Translations under genes and position numbers: made by a program
Assembly: GCF_013359595.1 (NCBI RefSeq)
Contig: NZ_JABFMP010000010.1
Location: 1 to 64,000, forward strand
From: Pseudomonas sp. C1C7
Lineage (GTDB): Bacteria > Pseudomonadota > Gammaproteobacteria > Pseudomonadales > Pseudomonadaceae
DNA: 64,000 bases
Direction: 5' to 3'
Shown: in pieces, positions 52,505 to 61,207 of the stretch
Position numbering within the stretch: the first letter of the stretch is position 1
Layout of the letters: each line of letters starts with the position of its first letter
Notes under the pieces: model-generated
Databases searched by the model: none
What the model saw: the letters and a program-made list of their open reading frames with translations, nothing else
Told to the model about the DNA's origin: nothing

Positions 52505-55009
52505 TCAACCTTCGCGCAATACCGTCAGCGGACTGGCATTCAGCGCACGGCGAGTGCCGAACACGCCAGCCCCGCCAATCAACACGGCACCGATCAACGG
52601 CAGCACCAGCAGCCATGGGTGTGGATGCCAGGGCAGATCCAGCGCGTATCGGTAGAGCACCAGGCTCACGACCTCCGAACCCAGCGCCGCCAGCAAGCCG
52701 CTGACCGCGCCCAGCAAACCGAACTCGATTCTTCGGGCTTTCACCAGCAACTGCCGTTCCGCGCCCAGTGCCCTCAGGAGTGCGCCCTGGCGGATGCGCT
52801 CATCGAGCGTCGCCTGCAAGCCGGAAAACAGCACGGCCATGCCTGCCGCGAGGACAAACAACAGCACATATTCCACGGCCAGGGTGACCTGGGCGAGGAT
52901 GCTGCGCAGCTGCGCCAGCAAGGCCTCCACTTGCAGAATGGTCACCGCCGGAAAGCTTCGGGACAACTCGACGATCTGCTGATCATGACCTGCCGCCAGA
53001 TAAAAGCTGGTCAGGTAAGTGGCCGGCAGATCCCTCAGCGTGCCCGGCTGGAAGATCATGAAGAAGTTCGGCTGGAAATTGTCCCAGTTGATCTCCCGCA
53101 GGCTGGTGACTTTCGCTTCGCGATTGACCCCGCCGACGGTGAAGATCAGGTGATCGCCCAGCTTGAGCTTCAGACTTTCCGCGACCTTGCCTTCCACCGA
53201 CACACCAGGGATTTCATCCGGCGGCTGATCGGGCCACCAGTTGCCTGCGGTGATCGTGTTACCCGCAGGCAGGTCCGCGGCCCAGGTCAGGCTCAGATCG
53301 CGCTGGATCGCCCGGTCTCCCGCCGATTCCTTGGTGACGATCTGCTGCACGGGTTCGCCATTGATGCTGATCAGACGGCCCGGTACGACCGGATACAGCG
53401 GCGCCGATTGGGCAGAAAGGGAGAACAGCCGATCGGTGAACGCCTGTTTGTCCGCGGGCAGGATGTTCAGGGCGAAATAGTTCGGTGCGTTTTTTGGCAG
53501 CTGGTTCTGCCAGGTGTCGAGCAATTCGCCGCGCAGCAGGGCGATCAGTGCCATCGACAGCAGGATCAGGCCGAATGCCAGGGATTGCCCGGCGGCGGCC
53601 AGTGGATGGCGCAACAGTTGGCCAAGACCCAGGCGCCACGGCAACGATGCCCGGGCCAGCATTCGCCGTAGGCTTTTGAGCAGCAACAACAGCAGGCTGC
53701 CCAATACCAGTGCCGCGATCACCCCGCCGCCGAGCAGGGCGAAGGTCAGTACCAGGTCCAGGCTCAGGCGCCACATGATCAAGCCCAGGGCGGCCAATGC
53801 AGCGCCATAGATCATCCAGGTGCTGGAAGGAATCGGCAGCAGATCCCGGCGCAATACCCGCAGAGGAGGCACCCGGCCCAAGGCCGCCAGTGGCGGCAGG
53901 GCGAAGCCGGCCAGTGCCACCAGCCCGGTGCCGATGCCGGCGATGGCGGGGAACAGGCCACCTGGAGGTACGTCGCTGGGTAACAAGTCATGGAGCAGGG
54001 CAAACAGCCCAAGTTGTGCCAGCCAACCGATCAGGGCGCCGGCGATGCTGGCGAGCAGTCCGAGGACTGTCAGCTGCAGACTGAACAGCACCATGGTTTC
54101 CCGGCGGGACAACCCAAGGCAGCGCAACAGTGCGCTGGCATCGAATCGGCGTGTGGCGAAACGCGTCGCCGACAGGGCTACGGCGACACCCGCCAGCAAC
54201 ACTGCCACCAGACTGGCCATGTTCAGATAACGCTCGGCCTTGCCCAGCGCGCCACCAATCTGCCGGTTGCCGTCGCGGGCATCCTGGATGCGCTGGTTGG
54301 CGGCAAGGCCGGGCTTGATGAGTTGGCGATAGGTTTCCAGGGCCGACGCATTGCCGCGCCAGAGATCGCGGTAACTGACCCGGCTGCCGGGCTGCACCAC
54401 GCCGGTGGCGGCGAGGTCGTCGAGGTTGATCAGGACCCGTGGCGTCAGACTGTAGAAGTTGCCGGCGCGGTCGGGCTCGTAGGTCAGTACCCGGGCGAGC
54501 CTCAGGGTTTTCATGCCGACATCGATGCTGTCGCCGATCTTCAGATTGAGCGCAGTCAGTAAACGCCCCTCGACCCAGGTTTCACCGGGATTCGGTCCAC
54601 CTCCGGACTCCTCGGCAGCGAAAGGCGCGGGCGCGCTTTTCAGCTCACCGCGCAGCGGGTAGACAGCGTCGGCCGCCTTGATGCTGGACAGCTGAATACC
54701 GTTGTCCGTGGCAATGACACTGGAAAACTCCACCACCTGCGCATGCTCAAGACCCAGCTCGATGCCGCTCTTGATTTGCTCGTCTCGGGCCGGCGAACTG
54801 CCTTCGAGCAGCAGATCCGCCCCCAGGAACTCGGTCGCGCGCAGCATCATCGCGCCGTTGAGGCGAGCGCCGAAGTAGCCAATGGCGGTGCTGGAAGCCA
54901 CCGCCACCAGCAAAGCGAAGAACAACACGCGCAGTTCGCCGGCCCGGGCATCGCGCAGCAGTTGGCGAATGGCGAGACTGAACAGGCGCAACAGCGGCAG
55001 ACGTGCCAT
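52505..55009 (-). CDS. ABC transporter permease, FtsX family (YbbP-like)
   Basis: An 834-residue inner-membrane protein with the MacB/FtsX-type duplicated layout: a first transmembrane helix at about 25-45, a large periplasmic domain, three helices from about 260, further helices near 370-500, a second periplasmic domain, and three final helices with the FtsX motif FSGLQATLDERIRQGALLRALGA. Paired with the preceding ATPase (stop and start overlap in TGATG), it matches the YbbA-YbbP exporter of unknown substrate found beside tesA. Confidence 0.88.
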   Translation of the reverse strand: MARLPLLRLFSLAIRQLLRDARAGELRVLFFALLVAVASSTAIGYFGARLNGAMMLRATEFLGADLLLEGSSPARDEQIKSGIELGLEHAQVVEFSSVIATDNGIQLSSIKAADAVYPLRGELKSAPAPFAAEESGGGPNPGETWVEGRLLTALNLKIGDSIDVGMKTLRLARVLTYEPDRAGNFYSLTPRVLINLDDLAATGVVQPGSRVSYRDLWRGNASALETYRQLIKPGLAANQRIQDARDGNRQIGGALGKAERYLNMASLVAVLLAGVAVALSATRFATRRFDASALLRCLGLSRRETMVLFSLQLTVLGLLASIAGALIGWLAQLGLFALLHDLLPSDVPPGGLFPAIAGIGTGLVALAGFALPPLAALGRVPPLRVLRRDLLPIPSSTWMIYGAALAALGLIMWRLSLDLVLTFALLGGGVIAALVLGSLLLLLLKSLRRMLARASLPWRLGLGQLLRHPLAAAGQSLAFGLILLSMALIALLRGELLDTWQNQLPKNAPNYFALNILPADKQAFTDRLFSLSAQSAPLYPVVPGRLISINGEPVQQIVTKESAGDRAIQRDLSLTWAADLPAGNTITAGNWWPDQPPDEIPGVSVEGKVAESLKLKLGDHLIFTVGGVNREAKVTSLREINWDNFQPNFFMIFQPGTLRDLPATYLTSFYLAAGHDQQIVELSRSFPAVTILQVEALLAQLRSILAQVTLAVEYVLLFVLAAGMAVLFSGLQATLDERIRQGALLRALGAERQLLVKARRIEFGLLGAVSGLLAALGSEVVSLVLYRYALDLPWHPHPWLLVLPLIGAVLIGGAGVFGTRRALNASPLTVLREG

Positions 55010-55692
55010 CAGGCCTCCACGGGGGCGACCAGCAGGCCGGCTTCAAGGCGGATCAGGCGTCGGCAGCGATGGGCCAGACGCTCATCGTGGGTGACCAGGA
55101 CCAAGGTGGTGCCGCGTTCCTTGTTCAGTTCGAACAACAGATCGCTGATGCGCTCGCCGGTATGGCTGTCGAGGTTGCCGGTGGGTTCGTCGGCGAACAG
55201 CACGTCGGGCTCTGCGGCGAATGCCCGGGCAATCGCCACGCGTTGCTGTTCGCCGCCGGAGAGCTGGCGCGGCGAGTGGGTCAGGCGCTGGCCGAGGCCG
55301 ACCCGCTGCAGCAACTCGCTGGCACGCCCGCGGGCATCTTTGCGGCCGTCGAGCTCCAAGGGCAGCATGACGTTTTCCAGGGCGTTGAGGCTGTCGAGCA
55401 ACTGGAAGGACTGGAAGACAAAGCCGACGTGCTCGGCGCGGATGCGCGCACGCTGGTCCTCGTCGAGATTGCTCAGGCTCTGTCCGGCCAGGGTGACTTC
55501 GCCGCTGCTCGGCAGGTCGAGGCCGGCGAGCAGGCCCAGCAGGGTGGATTTGCCGGAGCCCGAGGCGCCGACGATGGCCAGGCTGTCGCCCTTGTTCAGC
55601 TGCAGGCTGAGTTCGTGCAGGATGGTCAGTTCACCTTCCGCGCTGGGAACCACTTTGCTAAGGTTCTTCGCGGTGAGAATGCTTGCGCCCAT
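55009..55692 (-). CDS. ABC transporter ATP-binding protein (YbbA-like)
   Basis: A 227-residue LolD/MacB-type ATPase: Walker A GASGSGKST at 42-50, Q-loop FVFQSFQLL, signature LSGGEQQRVAIARA, Walker B DVLFADEPTGN and the H-loop LVTHD. The ATG at 55692 lies only 10 bp from the tesA ATG on the other strand. It energises the adjacent YbbP-like permease. Confidence 0.92.
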   Translation of the reverse strand: MGASILTAKNLSKVVPSAEGELTILHELSLQLNKGDSLAIVGASGSGKSTLLGLLAGLDLPSSGEVTLAGQSLSNLDEDQRARIRAEHVGFVFQSFQLLDSLNALENVMLPLELDGRKDARGRASELLQRVGLGQRLTHSPRQLSGGEQQRVAIARAFAAEPDVLFADEPTGNLDSHTGERISDLLFELNKERGTTLVLVTHDERLAHRCRRLIRLEAGLLVAPVEA

Positions 55693-55702
55693 GGAGAATC
55701 CG

Positions 55703-56308
55703 ATGCGTGTGTGGTTTTTGAGTGCTGGCCTGGCCTTGATGTGCATGGCCCAGAACGCAGCGGCGGGTACAGTCCTGATCGTTGGCGATAGTATCAGCGC
55801 CGGTTTCGGGCTGGATACCCGGCTGGGGTGGGTGTCGTTGCTCGAGCAACGGCTCAAGCGTGAAGGTTTTGACGATAAAGTGGTCAACGCCTCCATCAGT
55901 GGCGACACCAGTGCCGGAGGCCAGGCGCGGCTGCCGGCGCTGCTTGCAGAGCATAAGCCTGAGCTGGTCATCCTCGAACTGGGTGGCAATGACGGCCTGC
56001 GCGGACTGCTGCCAACGCAATTGCAACAAAATCTTGCTTCGATGATCGACAGCTCCCGCGCCAGCGGTGCCAAGGTGCTGCTGCTCGGCATGCAGTTGCC
56101 TCCCAACTACGGTGCGCGTTACACCAAGGCCTTCGCGGAAGTCTTCAGCAATGTCGCCAGCGAGAAAAACATCCCGCTGGTGCCGTTTTTCCTCGACGGC
56201 GTGGGCGGTCATCCCGAGTTGATGCAGGCCGACGGCATCCACCCGGCGGCCGGGGCTCAGGACAAGTTGCTGGAAAATGTCTGGCCTACCTTAAAACCGC
56301 TGTTATGA
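55703..56308 (+). CDS. tesA: Periplasmic arylesterase/lysophospholipase-type hydrolase TesA
   Basis: A 201-residue SGNH-hydrolase precursor: signal peptide (1-21, ending NAAA), Block I GDSISAGFG with Ser30, Block III ELGGNDGLRG and Block V DGIHP with catalytic Asp/His. It hydrolyses thioesters, aryl esters and lysophospholipids in vitro (TAP/TesA). Divergent from ybbA as in enterobacteria. Confidence 0.93.
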   Translation: MRVWFLSAGLALMCMAQNAAAGTVLIVGDSISAGFGLDTRLGWVSLLEQRLKREGFDDKVVNASISGDTSAGGQARLPALLAEHKPELVILELGGNDGLRGLLPTQLQQNLASMIDSSRASGAKVLLLGMQLPPNYGARYTKAFAEVFSNVASEKNIPLVPFFLDGVGGHPELMQADGIHPAAGAQDKLLENVWPTLKPLL

Positions 56309-56364
56309 CACTTTTCCAGAGGCGGGCTTTCGGCTAATGTGTCGCCCCCGATTTGGAGCCCCCG

Positions 56365-56658
56365 ATGCCGCGTCCCGCCTGGTCACTTTTCTCCTACCAA
56401 CTGATCGAGCCTGACGAACAGCTGGATCTGTTCGCCTGCCAGGAAGTGCGGGTTCATCTGGTGACCCGTCAGCTGGAGCTGGGAGGTTCGGCGGATCGGA
56501 CCCTGTGCGGAAGCCTGCTGCCGGCTCAGCCGCGCTGGTCGAGCGTCGATCGCCGGGTGTTCCAGGACCATCGCCTGTGCTCGCTGTGCCGGGCCATTCT
56601 CGAGTCGCAAAAGCGCGGCACCTCGCCGATCTGGCCGGAGCTGCGGTTCGAGCTTTGA
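56365..56658 (+). CDS. Hypothetical protein with a CxxC motif
   Basis: A 97-residue protein starting MPRPAWSLFSYQLIEPDEQ, with a possible zinc or redox pair in HRLCSLCRAILESQK near 72-86. GGAG precedes the ATG at 56365, and it follows tesA by 56 bp. A TTG at 56353 would add four residues. No family recognised; function unknown. Confidence 0.6.
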   Translation: MPRPAWSLFSYQLIEPDEQLDLFACQEVRVHLVTRQLELGGSADRTLCGSLLPAQPRWSSVDRRVFQDHRLCSLCRAILESQKRGTSPIWPELRFEL

Positions 56659-56760
56659 AGCCTCAAGATTAGCAAGCTATCGGCTGGCTCCCCGAATACC
56701 GGGGTGTCGGTGTACAATCGCGCGCCATACCCTCTGTTGATCATGCGAAGGACTTTCCGG

Positions 56761-57732
56761 ATGTTGCCGCGCTTTCCTGCCGTCACCCGCTGCCTGACTC
56801 TTGCCGCGCTCTTTGCAGCAGGTCCCGTTGCAGCATTGGAGCTGCCCCTGCCACCACCTGGCGAAGACATCGTTGGCCAGGTGCAAGTGATCAAGGCCAA
56901 GTACGAAGATACCTTCGCCGACCTTGGCACCACTTACGACCTGGGCTACACGGAAATGGTCGCGGCCAACCCGGGTGTCGACCCATGGCTGCCGGGCGCC
57001 GGCACCGAGATCGTGCTGCCGACCCGTTTCATCCTGCCGCCTGGCCCGCGTGAAGGCATCGTCATCAACCTGGCCGAGTACCGCCTCTACTACTACCCGA
57101 AAGGCCGGAACGTGGTTTACACCTTCCCGCTGGGTATCGGCCGTGAAGGCTGGGGCTCGCCGATTGCCCACACCAGCATCACCGCCAAGACGCCGAACCC
57201 GACCTGGACACCGCCTGCGTCGATCAAGGCCGAGCACGCCGCCGATGGCGATCCGCTGCCCAACGTGGTGCCGGCCGGTCCCGATAACCCGCTGGGGCCG
57301 TTCAAGTTCACCCTCGGTACTCCGGGCTACCTGATTCACGGTTCGAACAAGAAGTTCGGCATCGGCATGCGCACCAGCCATGGCTGTTTCCGCATGTTCA
57401 ACAACAACGTGCTGGAAATGGCCGGCATGGTGCCGGTGGGCACTTCGGTGCGCATCATCAACGACCCGTACAAGTTCGGCGTAAGTGGCGGCAAGGTTTA
57501 CCTGGAAGCGCACACGCCACTGGACGACAAGGGCAATCCGTCGGTGGTCGACAAGCACACCTCGGTGATCAACGCGATGCTCAAGCGTGAAGACATCACC
57601 AACAACCTGCGCATGAACTGGGATGTAGTGCGTGACGTGGTTGCCGCTGAAGATGGTTTGCCGGTGGAGATCGCTGTACCGAACTCCGCCGCTCCCATGG
57701 TGAGCAGTGCGCCACTAGATCCATTGCAGTAA
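56761..57732 (+). CDS. L,D-transpeptidase (ErfK/YbiS/YkuD family)
   Basis: A 323-residue exported enzyme. Signal peptide, then a LysM-like peptidoglycan-binding segment (about 35-85), then the YkuD catalytic domain with HGSNKKFGIGMRTSHGCFRM, where SHGC supplies the catalytic Cys. Such enzymes link meso-DAP residues or attach Braun-type lipoprotein to peptidoglycan. Its convergent neighbour is oprI, the Lpp homologue, which favours the lipoprotein-anchoring role. ATG at 56761 (AAGGA upstream) is preferred over 56743. Confidence 0.92.
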   Translation: MLPRFPAVTRCLTLAALFAAGPVAALELPLPPPGEDIVGQVQVIKAKYEDTFADLGTTYDLGYTEMVAANPGVDPWLPGAGTEIVLPTRFILPPGPREGIVINLAEYRLYYYPKGRNVVYTFPLGIGREGWGSPIAHTSITAKTPNPTWTPPASIKAEHAADGDPLPNVVPAGPDNPLGPFKFTLGTPGYLIHGSNKKFGIGMRTSHGCFRMFNNNVLEMAGMVPVGTSVRIINDPYKFGVSGGKVYLEAHTPLDDKGNPSVVDKHTSVINAMLKREDITNNLRMNWDVVRDVVAAEDGLPVEIAVPNSAAPMVSSAPLDPLQ

Positions 57733-57743
57733 CATTTGAGAAC

Positions 57744-57780
57744 AACCCGCTGATGCGCACTGCATCGGCGGGTTTTTTTA
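57744..57780 (+). terminator. L,D-transpeptidase terminator
   Basis: AACCCGC(TGATGC)/(GCATCG)GCGGGTT stem followed by TTTTT. Confidence 0.85.
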
Positions 57781-57802
57781 TGCCTGCACGAAACCGCGGG
57801 CA

Positions 57803-57834
57803 ATAAAAAAGCCGACCCAAGAATGGGTCGGCTT
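57803..57834 (-). terminator. oprI terminator
   Basis: Minus strand: AAGCCGACCC/GGGTCGGCTT stem with a 6-nt loop, then TTTTATT. Close to the convergent terminator of the transpeptidase. Confidence 0.9.
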
Positions 57835-57855
57835 GATAACAATCCCGAGGGATTA

Positions 57856-58107
57856 TTACTTGCGGCTAGCTTTTTCCAGCATGCGCAGAGCACGCTCGTT
57901 AGCTTCGTCAGCAGTTTGCTGTGCTTTTTGAGCAGCAGCCAGAGCTTCGTCAGCTTTACGGTAAGCTTCGTCTGCACGAGCTTGTGCGCGAGCTGCTGCG
58001 TCTTCAGTAGCGGTCAGACGTGCTTCGGTTTCTTTCGATGCGCTGCTGCAACCGGTAGCCAGAACTGCGGCCAGAGCCAGAGCAGAGAATTTCAGAACGT
58101 TGTTCAT
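57856..58107 (-). CDS. oprI: Major outer-membrane lipoprotein OprI
   Basis: An 83-residue Lpp-type lipoprotein. Lipobox LATGC gives lipidated Cys20. The mature part is a trimeric coiled coil of Ala/Glu/Lys heptads ([20 protein letters not shown]). The C-terminal Lys (EKASRK) is the site for covalent attachment to peptidoglycan. AAGGGGA precedes the ATG. One of the most abundant proteins of Pseudomonas. Confidence 0.98.
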
Positions 58108-58746
58108 CGTGTTCCCCTTCAAGGACTTTCTATTTAGTGGCTTTCTCCTCCCATTGAGGAAATAGCCGGCGTACATACTACCCATTACTTGTCGTAAGTA
58201 AACTGACATAAAGCAGGAAGCCAAAAAAATTGTAGGCGTTGATTCTTTTTCGAGCAACTTTTAACTGCGCTGTTTAAAAAATATTCAGCTGGGAGGCCCG
58301 AGATGAGCGAGCCGACGAGGAAAAGTTCCCCACCTAAACAACTGTTTTTCCGGACTTTCCTAAAGTGTATCTAGATGGTTTCGTCTACACTTTCGTTCGG
58401 GTTTTGCGCGATGGCTCTCATATCTTTCTCCATGTACTGGTGACTTTAAACGCGGGGGCTCGTCTTAAGTGTCAACATCCGGCAATGATCAGGCTGTCCG
58501 ACACGGGGGGATCCCTGGTCGAGCCGTTCCTGCGTAACCCGGAGCAGCACCCGCCAACCAGACTGATGACGAGCGCACCTTGAGCATTTGCGCCAATGGT
58601 GCCTACTATTTGTACGTGCTCGGTTGCGCGAGATCGGTGTAGCTCTTCTCGGTGTCCATTCAGGCACGGGTGGCGTAGTTGTTCCTTCGCCGGGAAAACA
58701 TCGGTAAGGTAGGGGTCGGAATTCAAAAGACCCGCGAGGAGTAGTG
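58108..58746. other. Long intergenic region oprI / acetyltransferase
   Basis: A 639-bp gap, the longest in the window. Besides the oprI promoter, a 23-codon frame at 58303-58374 (MSEPTRKSSPPKQ...) follows GGGAGG, but is too short to call a gene. Longer frames on either strand have non-coding composition. Confidence 0.5.
58175..58202 (-). promoter_or_regulatory. oprI promoter
   Basis: Minus strand: -35 TTTACT (58202-58197), 16-bp spacer, -10 TAGTAT (58180-58175), about 65 nt upstream of the ATG. Confidence 0.6.
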
Positions 58747-59034
58747 ATGAGCGAGGCGTTGTCCATCCACCATGACCAGGCTGGTCATCAGTTCGAGACC
58801 AATGTGGACGGTCATCGTGCCTACCTGACTTATATGGATCTGGGGAAACAGACCCTGGATATCTATCGCACCTTCGTGCCCAATGCATTGCGCGGTCGCG
58901 GCATTGCCGCCGCACTGACCGAACAGGCGCTGCAGTACGCCGAGGAGATGGGCTACACCGTCATTCCATCGTGCTCCTACGTCGAGCGCTACATGGAGCG
59001 CCACCAGCGGCACGCGGCCAAGCTGAGCGAGTGA
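58747..59034 (+). CDS. GNAT family N-acetyltransferase (small, Acetyltransf_CG type)
   Basis: A 95-residue acyl-CoA-dependent transferase of the short YjdJ-like GNAT group, with LRGRGIAAALTEQALQYAEE, the acetyl-CoA pyrophosphate-binding R-x-x-G-x-G/A loop, and SCSYVERYMERHQRH. The target is unknown. GAGGAG precedes the ATG. A strong terminator follows. Confidence 0.85.
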   Translation: MSEALSIHHDQAGHQFETNVDGHRAYLTYMDLGKQTLDIYRTFVPNALRGRGIAAALTEQALQYAEEMGYTVIPSCSYVERYMERHQRHAAKLSE

Positions 59035-59055
59035 CCCTCAGCAAAACGAACACAT

Positions 59056-59089
59056 AAAAAAACGCCGGGCTTGCCCGGCGTTTTTTTTT
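59056..59089. terminator. Bidirectional terminator
   Basis: AACGCCGGGC/GCCCGGCGTT stem with T runs on both sides, ending both the acetyltransferase and DAHP synthase transcripts. Confidence 0.93.
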
Positions 59090-59106
59090 GCTGCACTGAA
59101 CGGCGA

Positions 59107-60183
59107 TCAGGTGCGATCGCGCTTGGGCAGCACATCCTTGAGCTTGGCGTGCATGCTGCGCAAGGTGTTCTCGGTAGCGGTCCAGTCGATGCAGGCATCG
59201 GTGATCGACACGCCGTATTTCAGGTCGGCGAGGTCTTTCGGGATTGCCTGGCAGCCCCAGTTCAGGTGGCTTTCGACCATCAGGCCGATGATCGACTGGT
59301 TGCCTTCGAGGATCTGGTTGGCGACGTTCTCCATCACCAGCGGCTGCAGGGCCGGATCCTTGTTCGAGTTGGCGTGGCTGCAATCGACCATGATGTTCGG
59401 CTTGATCTTTGCCTTGTTCAGCGCCTGCTCGCAGAGCGCGACGCTGACCGAATCGTAGTTCGGCTTGCCGTTGCCGCCGCGCAGCACGACATGGCCGTAG
59501 GCGTTGCCCTTGGTGGTCACGATCGACACGCCGCCTTCCTGGTTGATGCCCAGGAAGCGGTGAGGGCTGGAAACCGATTGCAGGGCGTTGATGGCCACGG
59601 TCAGGCCGCCGTCGGTGCCGTTCTTGAAGCCGACGGCCGAGGACAGGCCGGAAGCCATTTCACGGTGGGTCTGGGATTCGGTGGTACGCGCGCCGATGGC
59701 CGACCAGCTGATCAGGTCCTGCAGGTACTGCGGGGAGATCGGGTCGAGGGCTTCGGTGGCGGTTGGCAGGCCCATTTCGGCCAGGTCCAGCAGCAATTGG
59801 CGACCGATGTGCAGACCGTCCTGGATCTTGAACGAGTCATCCAGGTACGGATCGTTGATCAAGCCTTTCCAGCCGACGGTGGTGCGAGGCTTCTCGAAGT
59901 ACACGCGCATGACCAGATACAGGGTATCGGAGACTTCCGCAGCCAACACTTTCAGGCGCTCGGCGTATTCGTGGGCGGCCTTGATGTCATGGATCGAGCA
60001 AGGCCCGATGACCACGAACAGGCGGTGGTCGGTGCCATCAAGAATGTTGCGAATGACTTCGCGGCCCTTGGTGACGGTGCGCAGCGCGGCGTCGCTCAGA
60101 GGGATGTCACGCTTGAGCTGATCGGGGGTGATCAGCGTCTCGTTGGAAGAGACGTTCAGGTCGTTGATCGGTAAATCAGCCAT
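59107..60183 (-). CDS. 3-deoxy-7-phosphoheptulonate (DAHP) synthase, class I
   Basis: A 358-residue enzyme condensing PEP and erythrose-4-phosphate, entry step of the shikimate pathway. Type I (AroFGH) blocks are present: VIGPCSIHDIKAAHEYAERL with the metal-binding Cys, MRVYFEKPRTTVGWKGLINDP, and VDCSHANSNKD. Which aromatic amino acid inhibits it cannot be read from sequence. A second synthase is expected elsewhere. Confidence 0.95.
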   Translation of the reverse strand: MADLPINDLNVSSNETLITPDQLKRDIPLSDAALRTVTKGREVIRNILDGTDHRLFVVIGPCSIHDIKAAHEYAERLKVLAAEVSDTLYLVMRVYFEKPRTTVGWKGLINDPYLDDSFKIQDGLHIGRQLLLDLAEMGLPTATEALDPISPQYLQDLISWSAIGARTTESQTHREMASGLSSAVGFKNGTDGGLTVAINALQSVSSPHRFLGINQEGGVSIVTTKGNAYGHVVLRGGNGKPNYDSVSVALCEQALNKAKIKPNIMVDCSHANSNKDPALQPLVMENVANQILEGNQSIIGLMVESHLNWGCQAIPKDLADLKYGVSITDACIDWTATENTLRSMHAKLKDVLPKRDRT

Positions 60184-60378
60184 CGTTTACTCGTCAGGTC
60201 ACGGGTGCAGGCCGCCAGCGAACCCGCGCGGCGGAGCACAGCAAATTAAGCGCGTCGGGGAGCGGAACCTTAGCGCGTTACACCGTGGCTCGACAATGGG
60301 CAGACGCGGGTTTGGGGCGTTTAAGGTCGTGTTTGATGCATGCATTTCCCCCTGCAGGGAGGGTTGCAGGGCTGAGAG

Positions 60379-60855
60379 CTAATCCAGCACAGGCTGCGCA
60401 AACGCCTTGCGCACCGTCTCATGGGAAAACTCGTCGGCATGTTGCTGGACCCACTCCAGCGCCCGGGCCTGGACTTCCTGAAGGTCGTCGTGAACGTCAT
60501 GCTGGCGGCAATAACGCTCTATCCGGCACACCTGCTCGCCCATCCGCGCACTGAACAGCGTCTGCTCGTCAACGAAGGCGATGCCCACCAGGTAACCGTG
60601 CTTTCGGCGCAGGCACCAGGCCACATAGCCCAGAAAGCGCATGTCGGGGTTCAAGGTCGGCATGCGCACTTCAAGCGCCGTGCCGTGACGCCATGCGCGG
60701 TGATAATTGCAAGCCATGCCCCCGAGGCTGATAGTGTGCAGCTGTTGCCGAGAAAGACATTCGGGCTTGAGCAGCGTCAATTCCACCGGTACATCGTCAG
60801 GATGAGGAATGAATCGTCCCATGAACACGGACTCCATGTGTCGGCCATCTGACAT
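60379..60855 (-). CDS. PilZ domain protein
   Basis: A 158-residue protein resembling PilZ domains, with TISLGGMACNYHRAW (the S/N-x-S-x-G-G element) at about 41-55, and a helical C-terminus. The upstream Arg motif for c-di-GMP (RxxxR) is not obvious, so binding is uncertain. The start is an ATG at 60855 with GGGGGAAATA before it; it overlaps, head to head, the 5' end of the thioredoxin gene. Confidence 0.72.
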   Translation of the reverse strand: MSDGRHMESVFMGRFIPHPDDVPVELTLLKPECLSRQQLHTISLGGMACNYHRAWRHGTALEVRMPTLNPDMRFLGYVAWCLRRKHGYLVGIAFVDEQTLFSARMGEQVCRIERYCRQHDVHDDLQEVQARALEWVQQHADEFSHETVRKAFAQPVLD

Positions 60856-61207
60856 TATTTCCCCCAGTATAGTGGTCGAATTGGAGCTGACCGATTTTGA
60901 CGCCGACCAGCGGCTGCTGACGATGAACGGCGTTTCCCTGGTGATTTTCACCAGTGTTGGCTGTTCGAGTTGCCGCTTTGCCCGCGAGCAATTGCCGAGC
61001 CTGGATCTGGCGGTCCATCGGCTGTGCTGGATCGACGCCGGAAACAACGGCGGGGTGGTCGAGCGTTATCAGGTCTTTCATTTGCCGGCGCTGTTTGTGG
61101 TGCGCGACGGTGAGTTCTTTGGAGCATTGCATTCGCGCCTGACCGCGTCCGAGCTGAACCGGGCGATCCGCCAGGCGCTGAGTCGAACAGCAGAGGAGTT
61201 GCCATGA
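60836..61207 (+). CDS. Thioredoxin-like protein
   Basis: A roughly 123-residue thioredoxin-fold protein with active site SVGCSSCRF and the cis-Pro segment FHLPALFVVRDGE. No signal peptide, so it is cytosolic. Start uncertain: ATG at 60809, 60821 or 60836 or GTG 60872, none with a good ribosome site, and all but the last overlap the divergent PilZ gene. The stop overlaps the next ATG (ATGA). Confidence 0.8.
   Translation: MCRPSDIISPSIVVELELTDFDADQRLLTMNGVSLVIFTSVGCSSCRFAREQLPSLDLAVHRLCWIDAGNNGGVVERYQVFHLPALFVVRDGEFFGALHSRLTASELNRAIRQALSRTAEELP

Noticed and set aside
58365..58766. Frames on both strands in the gap behind oprI
   Set aside because: No ribosome site or recognisable sequence; codon use does not match neighbouring genes.
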